64,000 nt of DNA, taken from Symbiodinium natans. Taxonomy: Eukaryota; Sar; Dinophyceae; Suessiales; Symbiodiniaceae. How positions within the stretch are numbered: position 1 is the first letter of the stretch; every line of letters begins with the position of its first letter. Made by a program: the position numbers and the translations under genes. Under the pieces are notes generated by a model that saw only the letters and a list, made by a program, of their open reading frames with translations, had not been told where the DNA came from and ran no database searches. Below are positions 34,901 to 50,996 of the stretch, one piece after another. The stretch spans positions 825,581-889,580 of the forward strand of contig CAJNDS010000524.1 in NCBI GenBank assembly GCA_905221605.1. Direction: 5' to 3'.

Positions 34901-36400
34901 GGGGAGGGCGGTGGCAGTTTGGGCATGCATTGGAACGCTTGGGAAAGGACGAAGCGGAGGGGAGGTCGAAGGAGGTGAGGTGGGTGGCGGGGGCGTTGAG
35001 GGCGGGGAGGCCGGGGCGTGCGGCGGGGGTTTGGGCATGCATTCGGGTTGGGCATGCCTTTGGGCAGACACAGCAACCCTTTAAAGTTTCACTGACGCCG
35101 ACAGCCAGAGGGGTCGGTGGTGAAACAAACATTCTAGACCCCGAAACAAGGGATGGAGGTCCCAGCGCAGCACACGCGTGCTTGACAGAATCCATACAAA
35201 GTAAACGGATTCGTGCATACATATGTAAAAAAAAGAAATATATATATATATATGTATAGATATTCATCCCTACATATCGGTGGTTGCTTGCTGCCCTTCG
35301 TGCAACGTGAGTTGAGGCAGAGATGCCTAGCGCCGAGACGGGGGCATCGCAAGGCCGCTGGGTATAACAGCCAGAAATGGTGTGGTAGACTTGGAAGGTT
35401 TTGGACGTGTCGTGTCTGAGGTGGTCAGGAGAAGGTGAAGCCGTCCCAGGATGACTTGGAGCGTGACCTGGAACGGCTCATGGAGGTCTCGTTGCAGTTG
35501 CCAGCTGTAACTGTCCAACATGCTAGCAGTTAGGACGGCTGAGGGAAAGGAAAGACGGACGATACAGCTTTCGGTGTGGATGTCGCATGCGCTCTCTTGG
35601 TTACTTAGACTCAGATCAATTTGTTTGCTGTGCAGCCGGCTTCCCCATCTAGATCCACATAAATGCCGCAGTTGCGAGTGGCAGTCGTCTGATTCGGCAA
35701 CATTGAGCTGCGGCAAGTCTCCCTATAAATCTGGTAAACATCTTAGCCTAGCCGTGTCATTTGAAGTTCACAGTTGCAAGCCCAAGCCGTGCGGCAACGT
35801 GAGCCAGACAAAAAGCCAGGTACATCCAAGTACCTATCTGATTAACCCGCCATGCCATGCGGGTTTGGAAATCTCCCCCGCCCTTATTGCATGCCCTGAC
35901 AGCCCAGCTCAAATTGCCTTTGATTCCGGTCTGGCTTCCGATGGGTGTCGTTTGGAAGAGTAGTAAAGTTTCGAGAGCTGGCCGCATGGGATGGCCGTTG
36001 CTTTGCTTCCGTTGGCGATGGATCACTTCCTGCACTGCATCCGCGGTACAAGAACTCTTTCCAAAGACGCCTCGGAATGTCAAGCAAATTTTAGCATAAG
36101 CCACAACCCTCAAGCTCCACATGGAACATGAACACAAGAGATGCTACGCTCCCAGCCAAAGCAAGTTGACATGCGAGTTTAAGCGCATGGCCTGTGATTT
36201 CGGGAGGCAGAGGTCTCCGGAAGTCCGACAGAAGAAGGGCCGTCTCAAGGCCCCATGGCGGTGTGTGGCCTAAGAATGGGAGAACGTCTATTGAGCCCAG
36301 CGTGGAGGCGGATCAGACAAGTCGGTGAAGCCATCCTTGGATGACTTGGAGTTGGATCTTGAGCGCCTCATGGACGTGGCCTGGCAAAAAAGCCTTCTGA
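28987..36400 (+). CDS. Locus of duplicated mini-exons (LERDLERLM and PTAMDKA types), unknown protein
   Basis: No family is recognised. Two kinds of short coding-like unit recur on the + strand. Type A reads KPSQDDLERDLERLMEAS or a close variant at 31,830, 32,110, 32,649, 35,435 and 36,324. A weaker relative, LEEDLERLSG, is at 28,990. Heptad-like leucines and acidic/basic alternation predict an amphipathic helix. Type B reads PTAMDKAS and variants at about 29,352 (APTAMDKASG), 30,651 (STAMDEVG), 30,772 (PTAKDEAHA), 31,009 (PTAMEASCA), 31,099 (PTTVDEAEG), 31,322 (PTMMDKVAC), with a possible distant one at 31,575 (KTADDMEVD). Synonymous differences with kept residues suggest they are or were coding. 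Each sits in non-coding surroundings, so the units are probably separate exons of one protein, although decayed duplicates are possible. Start and stop are unknown. Confidence 0.45.
29707..29935 (+). repeat. Imperfect ~65-bp tandem repeat, three copies
   Basis: The unit contains 'ccacattggggaactg', 'attccc' or 'attccg' plus 'cagagcatatctc' variants, and ends 'gtcgaagtcggcctcg'. The ends of successive copies fall near 29,772, 29,841 and 29,933. The third copy is the most diverged and replaces the first half with 'cgtaaactg'. Confidence 0.82.
31376..31445 (+). repeat. 10-bp tandem repeat (agctttgcgy)7
   Basis: Seven tandem copies of 'agctttgcgc' or 'agctttgcgt' lie just 3' of a type-B mini-exon-like unit. 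The array alternates only at the last base. Confidence 0.92.
31985..32340 (+). repeat. Segmental duplication copy 1 (contains a type-A mini-exon)
   Basis: From 'gagttgaggcagagatgcc'-like sequence through the LERDLERLM unit to 'cctacatcatatgttccatga', this matches the copies at 32.37-33.02 kb and 35.12-35.5 kb, with more divergence at its 5' end. In this copy the frame stays open past the unit (SSAEPETAHPTEELKSDYLS) to a TGA near 32,264. Confidence 0.85.
32371..33020 (+). repeat. Segmental duplication copy 2
   Basis: It opens with 'gaaacaaacactctagacc', passes an AT-rich 'atatatgtatata' patch, then 'ggtggttgcttgctgccctt' and the type-A unit, and ends with the 'catcatatgttccatga' sequence shared with copy 1. 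The type-A unit is followed directly by a stop here (MEASRQS, then TGA). Confidence 0.88.
33104..33190 (-). repeat. Degenerate CCCTAAA telomere-like array
   Basis: Units such as 'cctaaaccataaaccctcga', 'ccctaggcccgaaaccccta' and 'agccctaaaccctga' run directly into a (GC)n tract and then into the giant pyrimidine tract. Confidence 0.8.
33194..33222. repeat. (GC)n tract
   Basis: Alternating purine-pyrimidine 'gcgcgcgcgcgcgcgcg' continues into 'gagcacgcgtgc'. It is a potential Z-DNA former immediately upstream of the pyrimidine tract. Confidence 0.9.
33228..34587 (+). repeat. 1.36-kb polypyrimidine tract, mainly (TCTCTCTT)n
   Basis: Nearly uninterrupted 'ctctcttt' octamers run from about 33,260 to 34,365, with a degenerate island of 'ttcctc' words at 33,790-33,905. 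The tract then becomes a (tctttc) hexamer array at about 34,365-34,478, 'ttcacctt' variants, and (CT)n to 34,587. All three + frames are open and encode LSLFLSFS-type periodic peptides simply because the unit lacks stops. I therefore do not call the 400-540 codon frames as genes. Confidence 0.95.
34588..35118. other. (GT/GC)n and strand-asymmetric G/C-rich block
   Basis: A 'gtgcgtgcgtg' / 'catgtgtgcatg' array (34,588-34,650) follows the pyrimidine tract. After about 34,790 come C-runs (15 C near 34,862-34,876), then a purine-rich G-runs block on the + strand at 34,885-35,030. No gene is recognised. Confidence 0.7.
35119..35499 (+). repeat. Segmental duplication copy 3, beyond the pyrimidine tract
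   Basis: It opens 'gaaacaaacattctagaccc' and repeats the same order as copy 2: AT-rich patch, 'ggtggttgcttgctgccctt', 'aggcagagatgcctagcgcc', and the type-A unit KPSQDDLERDLERLMEVS. Copies 2 and 3 therefore flank the telomere-like/(GC)n/pyrimidine block. Confidence 0.9.
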
Positions 36401-36712
36401 CTCGAGCCTTTGGAAAGATGCTGGCCGAGGGCGTAGTTGGGAGAAATGTGTGCTACTCCAAGGAAGCGTCCGCTGCGTCGCGAGCAGGAGCGTAACAGGC
36501 CAAAGGCTCGGTTGCATGCAGTCACGTGTTGGCCAGTGTGCCGTTCAGGGAGGAGGTTCGAGCGAGCGCTCGCAGTCGAAACGTCGTTGTTTGAATTTGT
36601 TGTTTCAAGATTGGTGACTGAGGCGCTTCATGCCGTTGAAGACGAATGAGCGCTGTGTACACAAGTGTGCAGAGCCAACGCAAAGATTGAGACATCATGA
36701 GACATAGGTCAG

Positions 36713-36763
36713 GTCATGAGTAGATCATGAGTAGGTCATGAGTAGATCATGAGTAGATCAATA
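36713..36763 (+). repeat. 11-bp tandem repeat (tcatgagtaga)n
   Basis: Four copies of 'tcatgagtaga' or 'tcatgagtagg' lie in tandem, with a diverged copy on each side, in the gap upstream of DRG1. Confidence 0.9.
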
Positions 36764-37151
36764 GTGGGGTGTGGCCAATGCCATCTCATGCTGAATTGGC
36801 TCTGTGCTGGGTGGGGAGTTTGCAGCAAGGGGATGCTCTTTGAGTCAGGGGAGCCTTTGCTAGCCGTGCGGGGTCTCTCGGCTGTAGAAGGCAGCTTTGG
36901 ATCTTTGGCTCTGACTCAACGTTGCGGGATGAAAAAGGCTTCAACTTCTCCACGTTACACTTCCATCCTTCCGTACATTATATATTGGTCACATGTCTCG
37001 CCAAAGAAGCGCAGCCCAACCCAGCTGCCGAATTTCGAATTGTGGTTTATGTGCGTGCTTACGGCTGAATGCTCAAGAGGTAGGCCGTGGCCTGCGCATC
37101 GTTTGCTGCTTCGGGGAGTTTGCAGGCACTCCTGGTTGCAACTTTGCAGCC

Positions 37152-40100
37152 ATGAGTGCTTTGCAGAAGATTGCCGAGATAGAGGCCCGACTGCCATGTG
37201 TGGCATTGAAGCGCAGTTTTGTTTCAGGTTAGTGCAATCTTCAGACTGGTAAGGCCGAAATGGCCAGAACGCAGAAGAACAAAGCGACGAATGCCCACCT
37301 TGGTCTGCTAAAGGCTGGGTGCAAGTGCTTTTTTGGGAGATGGCATGCATGTCTGAAGCAGAGAGAGCTTCACGTGGCAGAGGCAAAGCTTGCGAAGCTT
37401 CGAGCCCAAATCGTGACCGAGGGCACTAAAGGAAGTGGGGGAGGTGGAGGACAGCAAGGCTTCGAGGCCTGCAACGAGCTCCTGCGGCTGTGACCTTAAA
37501 CGCTCGGAATATGACTTGGAGCATTCGAGGTCTCGAAGACGGGAGATGCCCGAGTTGGTCTCATCGGCTTCCCCTCTGCGCCTTGGCAAAGAAAGTCGGT
37601 TCTGCCATGTTCCGACATTGATGGGTCAGTTCCAAGAGGGCCAGCGCCCGGTCGTTTGGGCGCCGGCTTAGCAGCTTAAGGGTTGCACAGTTGCATCAGC
37701 AGCCTGGCAGAGCATGCTGCAACTTGTCACGATCGACAACCAGAGTCTGCGGGCTGACAAAGCTTCATAGGTTCCCCTCAAGGTTCCCATGTGAGGTTTC
37801 GAGCTATTGCAACGATGTCATTCCGGCACCAGGTCGGAAAATCCACTTTGCTGAACAAGATGACGGGAAGCGCCAGCGAGGCACTGCCTGCAACTTTGCA
37901 GTTCTGCTCGGAACAGCAGCAATCCTGAAGAATGGCGCTAGGTTGCTTCCTACGAGTTCACCACCCTAACTTGCGTCCCCGGCGTCTTCAACTACAAGGA
38001 CCTGTGATCAGTCGGGCTGAGACGTGCGGGGATCTCGAAGTCTCGAAAGGGTGCCAAGATCCAGCTGCTGGATCTGCCCGGTATCATCGAGGGCGCCAAG
38101 GACGGCAAAGGCCGCGGCAAGCAGGCGCTTGTTTGGATTCCCCCCTCGAAGCAAGAGGTTGAGTTGTATCGACGTTGAAAGGGGGAGAGTCTTCGAGGGT
38201 ATTCTGTCAGGTCATTTCAGTGGCCTATAGCTGCAGCTTGATTCTGATAGCCGCGCGCTCGGCATTCTTTTTTTGCTTGACAGGTCTGACTCATGTCCAA
38301 GCACTCTGTGCAGACCATGGCTCTTGTCTATCTCGTCTCAAGCAGTTCGCCAGCAGGTTTTGGACGTCATGAAACCGATTCTGCACAAGCGGAAGATCGA
38401 GTACGAGCTGGAAGGCTTCGGGTAAGCATCCCAGACTGCAAGCGCTGCCATCCACTTCGTGCGAGAGTTTCTTGTACTTCTTGCACTCAGGATACGGCTA
38501 AACAAGAAGCCGCCAAACATATTGTTCAAGAAGAGGGACATTGCTTCACACATGCGCGCACCTTCTCTGCGGATTTCCTTTCCAGCGGATGGACAGCTTC
38601 GCCACGCCGCAGGAAAAAGGAGGGGTGGCGCTGAATGTGTCCCCAGGCTGCGTGCTGAAGGACACATGAAAAAACTGTGATGTGTTACAGTTTCCGTCCC
38701 TTGGGACCACATGGACTAGCTGCAGCAACCTTGGCTTCCCACGGACACGTCGAGGACTGTGATGAGGAGAGTATCATGGGTGCCGGGACCCCAGCGCGAA
38801 GTCGCGAGGTCCTTTCTGGGATGATCTGCGAAATTGGTGTCTCAACCCTGTGCAACTTGAGGTTCTTCGGGAATATAAAATCTCCAATGCGCAAGTCTCC
38901 ATCAGATGTGACGCAACAATGGATGACATAATTGACACACTCGAGGCCATTGAATCATTGCGTGTCGGTCTTGCGTCGTGCCTCGATAACGAGAGACACC
39001 CTGAGCAGGGCAATCGAAAGTACTGCCCAGCGATCTATGTCATGAATAAGATTGACCAGATCACAATCGAAGAGCTCGACATCATCGCTGAGGTAGCACA
39101 GAAGCAATCAGCTTAGGTGGAGGTGTGCTCAAAGGGCCCTTCAGCCACCAGAGCATTGCAATCCTGCTGACGCAGTTCAGTTCGCACTGAGGTACCCCAT
39201 CATGTGCCGATTTGTGCACACCATGAGTGGAACCTTGACGGACTGGTCGAAATGATCTGGAGATACATGAGCCTCTTGAGGACATTGCACAGACTGCCCT
39301 CCAGCACAACAGTCCGATGCTCATCGCTCACCCACATTAAAAGTCTTTGCCTGGAAGGATCTACACCAAACCACGCGGACAGATACCCGACTATACAGTT
39401 GCAGTCTCAGAGACCACTGTGCGCATGTCGCCATGTCGCTTAGCAGAAGTTGCTCTCCTGGGCTATCCTCAACCTTATCTGAAAGGCCCCTGTCATTCTT
39501 CCAGCGGAGAAGAACAAGATCGAGGACCATGCGCTCCAAAGCGCTGGTTGATCTGTTGAGTGCTTTCCATGGGAATGCACGCGTGCGTGCATCATGTGCA
39601 TCCAAGTGGGGTTTGCTTATTTCTTGCAGTAATCGCTCGCTCACACATTGACGGTCTCATGTTCGGAAGTGGTGTGCGAGCGATGTTCTAGTTCATGTGC
39701 AGTCCATGCAGCTGGTGCGAATTTGTTGTAGGGCTGCTCGAAGTGCCCTGCCCAGTTTTCTTCTTTTCTCCAACCCGTCAAGGGGGAGCTGTACGACACG
39801 CCCTAGCAAGTCGTACTCGCATGAGCCATCGGTCCATCGGTTGTGTTTGCTGCCCGGTGATCTCTGTCTTCAGATACCTTAGCATTGACGGATAAGTCTG
39901 GGTCGTACGATGCTGCTGGATTCTGCCCGTGTTGGTTGAAGGCTTGAGAGACTTGGAAGATCTCTGGAGTCGGAGGGCAGGTGTGTTGATGCTTCGGGTT
40001 TGACATGAGGTGAAAGCGCCGCTATCATGTGCTAGGGTGTGGTACAGTCTCCCAGGCCCCCTTCGTGGAAGTATTGTCCGGTAAGGGACGATTTCAATTT

Positions 40101-40560
40101 GCTGCCGTGCTGGTTTCAATGGTCTATGCTGCTTGCTCCACACTCTCGCTGACTAGGACTTCTGCATCCGGATACACAAGTCATTGTTGTCACAGTTTAC
40201 GCCTCAGACACGTTGATGTTTTGCGCACCACCGGGAAGTTGGCCCTTCTTTGCCGTAAGGTTCAAAGTCGCGCTTGTGTGGGGAATGTCGGTGCTGCCAG
40301 CTGGTTGGGCACAGCACACCACAGCTGTGGAGCATCAAACAATAGCAAGCATGCTCAGGATGGAGTCAAGCCATGCTTCCTCAGAGTCCTCAGCTCAAGT
40401 TTTCAAATGGCTGCCAGGCGAGGCATAACCCCCAGAGATGTGGAAAAGACCATGAGCTGATGGACGAGGCCCACTTTGGCTGCCAAAAGCTTGAAGAGCG
40501 TGTTCGATGCAGATGACTTCTGCCAAGGACGTCGTGCAAATCATCAAGAAGGTTGGCTAA
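37152..40560 (+). CDS. DRG1: Developmentally regulated GTP-binding protein 1 (about 20 exons)
   Basis: DRG1 is a cytosolic OBG/HflX-superfamily GTPase that associates with translating ribosomes, usually with a DFRP1/Lerepo4 partner. The start [12 protein letters not shown] joined to [11 protein letters not shown] is diagnostic. In order: [14 protein letters not shown]; a glycine stretch; G1 [17 protein letters not shown]2 [12 protein letters not shown]3 [75 protein letters not shown]4 [17 protein letters not shown]5-region [14 protein letters not shown]; the TGS domain [34 protein letters not shown]; and the end [10 protein letters not shown] with TAA 40,558-40,560. Sixteen introns resolve in phase: ten GC, three GA, three GT donors. 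Example exons: 37152-37184, 37254-37313, 37833-37880, 38050-38124, 39192-39280, 39358-39397, 40528-40560. Two parts remain unresolved: 38,613-38,861, and 39,527-40,259 (the segment before KVALVWG). Confidence 0.95.
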
Positions 40561-43500
40561 TAGGTACTACGCTTCCGGTCGTTTCGTCTCGTTTCACCAG
40601 GATAGATATCGGATAGAAGCTTGGCAGTGCTCCCTGGGTGGTGGTTCGACTCATCCCATGTGTTGTAGAAATTTGTCAGGATGTGATTTCTCTGTCCCTG
40701 GTTCCACCACAGCGCACGCCGCTGTGCATTTCATTGGCTTTTAGATACAGGCCAGCGCGGCGTCGTGCAAAAAAACCATCGGAAGGCTGATTAGGATGAC
40801 TGGTGGCCACAAGTTCAGATAGAGAGGGTAGCATATCTTGTTTGGATATACATCCTGCGCATTCCTGGACGTGACTGCATGCGGCCTAGGCAACCTAGGG
40901 AAGAGTGGTGTTACGTCATCGATCATGCGCAATGACTTTGCTGGGTTATGTAGTTGTATGTTGCCTTCAGAAAAGACGAGGTATACTGAGAGTTCCAGCA
41001 CAGCGGGTATTATGTGACTAAAGAGATGCAGTTGTCTTCTAGCCCGCTAGATTTATGCTTCCACGCAACGTCTGATGGAGAAGTCGCCCGGCACCGGGTC
41101 AGACAAGATTCTTCAAGGAGGGCAAGATGGGGAACCGTCCCAGGAGCCTCTGCCAGTCACTTGTTCCTTGCTCCGGCGACTCCGCTTGTTGTCTAGCAGG
41201 TTTCCCCTGCTGTGTTCTCAGAGGACTCGCAGAATGCCCCTTTGGAAGAGTCCGGGGAGCCACTTGGCTCGGTTTGGATGTGGAAGGTGAGAGAGGCCGC
41301 GGGAGTCTACCCAGGATGTCACCGTCGTCGCCAAGCGTCGGAAGGCTTAGGGCCAACGGCCACGAAATCGAGGGATCACCAGAGCTGGAGTCAGTCAAGA
41401 GGGACCGAGGGCCATTGTGTCTCCTGAGGCCCGAGCTCAGACCGCGCCAGGTCGTGTGAAGGCCTGACGTTCCCCGAAGATCCCCCAGAGCGTTTTTGGT
41501 GCAATCATCCCTTCCGGTTCAGGGCGGCCCTGTTGGTCAGTCGGCCGTGGACTCAGATGGGCCTCAGGATTGCATTCGGTTCCCTAAAGCACTCTCACGC
41601 ATCGTCTCTAGATGTCTCTTGCCGAATGCCAGAGACACGCCAAGTGCTTACTTTAATCCGAGAGGTGATGCACCTGTCGACTCTTCGCCGTGCTCCGAAG
41701 TACTCCTTCCGCGGTGGCAGGGACAGGCGGACCAAACATGACCAAACCCTTCAGATCCAATGAGAGCTCGGCAATGCTCGGCATGCAGCGGGGTTGCCGT
41801 TACTGCTACTCCCTCTTGCGAAAAGCCACAAGCTGCACTTTGCGACAGTTGGTCGCACCAATTGAGCGACAACCCACGGAGTTGACATGCGGTGCAAGCA
41901 ACCTCGAGTATGACTGGAAATCAATGGCAACTTTCGGTTGACATCAACTTTAAGTCCACCTTTGGGCTTCGGAATCAAAACAATATGCCTGCATACTCCC
42001 CAGACAATGCAATAGCGAATCCCGCACCTGAGCCCCCAAAAAGGCAGCCGCCCCCAAACGATGCATTGGTGGAAACCCCATCTGTATAGATCTGTATAGT
42101 TCAGAAGGTGGAGAAGAACCGCGAAGATGCACAAAGTCACAAGTGCGTCCTAGACCAGATGCGTGGCCGCCTTCGAGCTCTGTAGGTTCAAGACGCGGAC
42201 CCTCAGGGCAGCAGCACAAGTCCCTGGGCCAACGTCCCGGTGCACGCTGTCAGGGCTACTTGCACTTCATAGCAGTTCTCTGCAGGCCTGGGCAGTATGG
42301 ACCGCCGGAGGCGGTCCTGCGTTCCGTTGGGATGCTGGGAGTCCAAATAGGCTGGCCAGGTATGGTCTGAACACAATGCCTGTCTTGACGACAGGCATAT
42401 TCATCTCGCCATCGTCGAAGCCCTGGCTACGGCTTTGGCACTGGTGCCAGAGAGGCCTACGCTGTTTACATCATTGTCGTTATGTATCGATGGTTATGGA
42501 TGCACGGATGGCACCCTTGACAGGTCAACACTCAGCTGGTTGTCCCAGGGCCGGGGGCGTATCCTCGAGCCTCAAGTAGTTGGCTGCTGAGTATGGCCCT
42601 CGCGCATGCTTACCACTGTCACGACCGCTGTGGCTCAGGCTACATGGGTTCTGGACGGGCATATTCCCTCACCCCACGACGGTGGCCCGGATCGCCTGAT
42701 CTTGAGAGTGACCCCAGAATGCCACTCGGCCCTGAGAAGAATCTTCACCCTCGATCGTCTGTCGTACGTCGGAGTCGCAGCGTTGTGAGGGAATCATGCG
42801 TGTCTCTGGGCAAACGCGCTCAGGCCCGGCCCAGGTGCCCACGTCCAGGAGGCGAAGGCCGAGGGGTGGGGCCCCGAGAGCTGAAGTGCAGCTCCAATCC
42901 AGCGTGGCATCCTACTGTAAGATTTTCCGAGGCCGCAGTACAGCATCCTGCCGCGAAGGGCTGCGAAGGCGTGTGTCAGTCTGTGAAGCAGCTTTCTGGA
43001 GAGATCTCGCATCGCACGATGCAACACCCTCGGACTGAGGCTCGTCGAATCTGGTAGACCTGCAGAGATGTGTGTCTTTTATATTGCTGACCAGGCAGGA
43101 ACTCTCCTCGCTCCTGGGCCGCGGGACCGAGGATCACGAGAAGAATTCCTGACTCTACCGCTACCGAGAGATCCTGTGCTTGAGAACGCATGCTTTAAAG
43201 AGAAGGAAGCCTTCCCAGGCCCGCCCAGTACGGCACCATGGAGGGGTCTTTGGACCGGACAAAGCCTCGACTGCCGAGCCTTCCCACCGTGCTTTAATAC
43301 ATTTTCCCACCGATGCGGAAGTGAACATGAGTGGAGCGAGGGAGATGGGACGCCATGGAAAAGTGAGCATGTTTGAACTTTAAGGGCTTCCGTGATAGCA
43401 GCGCTTCAATGGCATCTCTTAAGATGCCCAGCATTCGCCAGGCTGGGGCTTTGGCACCTCCAAGCGCCAAGGCCGAAAGACTTCCCACCAGCTTTGCTTC

Positions 43501-44617
43501 GAGAGGGGAAGTACGTCTGCGGCCAGGACCCATGCAGATAGAGGACCGGCCTGTCAATGGCATCAAAGGCCTTCGACTAGCGCGCTCAGCGAAAATGTTT
43601 CCGGTGCCCAGCGCATTCTCTTTCAAGGCAAGAGTACAGCGGCAGCCTGGGTCCCTCTCACAGCTGCTTCACTCGCTTGTGCAACATGTTTTCAGAGACG
43701 GCTTTCTGGCAACTAATCAATACACATTTCCAAGATGTCAAAGCTGCCTGGACCTGGTTCGCCCTGGTCCAAGCACAGCCTGATCATCGAATCGAAGGCA
43801 AAGGTGAGTTACCTGTTCTTTCGCAGTCAAAAAGTTTAAGGTACAATGCTCCCAGCTCCGTTGGTGAGGGGCCAAAGTGCGCCTCCGTTCATGCACAAGC
43901 AGCAGAAACCATGTCGTTTTTCCTTCTCATTCCTTCGACTCTTCCATTCTTTTGCCAGGTTCTCAGTGGGAGCACGCAGAGCGGTGTCGCGACAAGCGAC
44001 CTCACCGGGACCAGGTTCGACAACGCCTTCTGTTGACGATGCTCCGCGAAGTCTTGCAAAGTCTTGCCCGGCCTGACTGTGAAGTGCGATCGTGTCATGT
44101 GAGGTGACACGGGTGGCCCGAAACTTAGACGAGTTTCCTGATTCTTTCGCAAGGGCACAACGCAGTGCTCGCTGTCCACCTCGCACTCTCAGGCCCTTAC
44201 ACAACCTTTGCGTGAAGAAGGCCGGTGCTCACCTGAACCAGACGGTGAGATGAACCCTGAAATTGAGACAGCGTTTCACTCCGGAATTTTGCCCGTTGCA
44301 GCCCTGAATCGCGGGGTGGGCTCAATCGAAAAAAGCTGTATAGATCCTGCCGCGGCAATGGCGGCCAAAGCCTGACTGTCGGCTCGCTAAAGGCTTCCGC
44401 CCGACAGACCCCAGGGTGCCAACTAAGGCACTGCTCGTCAGAGTTATTCAGCGCTCATGGCTCAAGAAGGGAGATGAGACCCTCATGCGACTTGCGAAGC
44501 GTTTGACTGCGGGAGTCTTTGTCTTTCTGACTTAGCCCCAACCGCCCGGCCGTCTGCCCTAGCATTAGCTGGCTCTGAGGGAGACAATTTGGTGGGCCGA
44601 TAGGCCATCACAGCAGC
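40561..44617. other. DRG1-NAMPT intergenic interval with candidate exons
   Basis: No family is recognised. Plausible exon-like stretches on + are 41,200-41,288 (VSPAVFSEDSQNAPLEESGE and onward, ending WMWK before a gtgag site) and about 41,985-42,085 (Pro/Asn-rich, PEPPKRQPPPNDALVETPS). Overlapping frames at 42,593-43,057 disagree on strand and frame and are probably noise. Confidence 0.35.
43373..43783 (+). CDS. Hypothetical Ser/Pro/Arg-rich open frame
   Basis: A 136-codon frame with an internal ATG (MASLKMPSIRQAG) has an even composition in its middle part (PPSAKAERLPTSFASRGEV) and lies on the same strand as the flanking genes. It has no recognisable domain and could be a single exon or a chance frame. 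There is no promoter or splice evidence to fix its ends. Confidence 0.25.
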   Translation: MNFKGFRDSSASMASLKMPSIRQAGALAPPSAKAERLPTSFASRGEVRLRPGPMQIEDRPVNGIKGLRLARSAKMFPVPSAFSFKARVQRQPGSLSQLLHSLVQHVFRDGFLATNQYTFPRCQSCLDLVRPGPSTA

Positions 44618-49560
<4,943 letters not shown>

Positions 49561-50950
49561 TCCGCGGATCTGATCTGTGGGCCACAGGCAACAACAGGTG
49601 GTGCGGGGATGTGTGACGGACAGGGGCCTAAAAGCTGTTTAAACCGTTTTCAGGGATCATAAAAATGATCTCAGGATCATAGACCTATTTCCGGAGAAAG
49701 CCAGGGCAGCCAGGAAGGCAGGAAGGCAGGAAGGACGGAAAAGGCAACGTGGGAACTGAATGAGACCGGAACCAAAGGACGGAAAAGGAAAAGGAGAAGG
49801 ACGAAAGGGAGACGAGCAAAGGGGCAAGCAAGGAACCAAGCCGTGTTGCTTGGGCGTCTGTTTCAAGATGTTTCGGCTAAAGTCAAAACCCCGGGCTCTG
49901 CACCCTTGCCCCCCCCCCCCACTTCTGCCCCCTACTACCATGCTTGTTACACAAACCGTGTGAGCCAAAGCTCGAGTGTGCCTATATGCCTTGGGTGGCG
50001 CTGTTGCACATGTGCGGGGAAAGAGATCCCTATCCCCACGTGCTGTATTAAAATAGAACTTTTTGGTTGATCTTTGGTCACAACTTGACATGCACGGTAT
50101 GCAGGGTAGGTTACAACATGCTGATTAGGATGTGCTCTACCCTTCGCATTCGAATGGCTGGTTTCGTTTGCAGTCTGCTGAACAAACTCGTCTGTCTGCA
50201 AATGCCCATTCATGACTTGACCCCATGCCCACATTCATTTAGCTTGCTGCCGCCCTCGAGCAGGACTACAAGCTTGGACAGATTAGGAAGCGCGCCGACG
50301 TGCCAAACGGCGCTGGGCTCGCGATGTCATTTCCTACCAGTGTAGTCATCGCAGCGGCCTAGCTCTGAGCTGAGGCCCTTTCAAGGATGCTCCAGAGGAG
50401 AGAAGGGTGATATTTCATTGTATTGGAGACTGTGGGAGAAGCACTGAGAGGCAAAGTCCTCACTCAGATTCCTTGCATCAGGAGCCAGAGGAACCTGTCA
50501 GCGCCCGAAAGCACGTGAGAATCGCGAGAAGGTTTCTTGCATCTGCAGATGTTTCCTCGCTGCCTAGAACTCAGGAACCCGCCAAGGAGGCGAGACGACG
50601 TTGCACCTCGAAGTTGTAGGAAACTTGAAAGAACACAGGTGCCAGCTGAGCCTCAGGCCTTCGTCTCAGATCTTAGACCAGCCGTGCCAAGGTTTGTAGA
50701 TTGTCGTTTCGCCATGCTTAAACATGTCTTTGGCCATGCTCTGGCCTCTTTTTTGCGGTGTGAGCCTGAGGCACGTGTCGGGGCACCCGCCAGATTCTTA
50801 TGGAGTTGAGTTTGCCTTTCAACTTGTGCTGGGCTTGGTTCAAAGCCGTCACACTGAGGCGCCGCAGGGAGCATCCAGGCCCAGCTTACACTGCTCTAAA
50901 GCAGTGAAAAGCACTGTAGGACGTCGTAGGACATTGTAGGATACTCCAAA
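49561..50950. other. Unassigned interval
   Basis: The NAMPT stop is expected near its start. It has a short hairpin 'gatcataaaaatgatc' at about 49,656, a purine-rich 'ggaaggcaggaaggcagg' patch at 49,711-49,738, and a poly-C run near 49,911-49,920. An open frame at 50,407-50,619 reads charged in parts (QEPEEPVSARKHVRIARRF) and could be an exon of the proline-rich gene downstream. Confidence 0.4.
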
Positions 50951-50996
50951 ATGGTCAGAGTTGCAGGTCTGTGGCGGCTCCGACGTACATCAACAA

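Noticed and set aside
34665-35267. Long frames on both strands in the G/C-run block
   Set aside because: Frames are open on both strands because of homopolymer and simple-sequence composition; translations are Pro/Gly/Arg low complexity.
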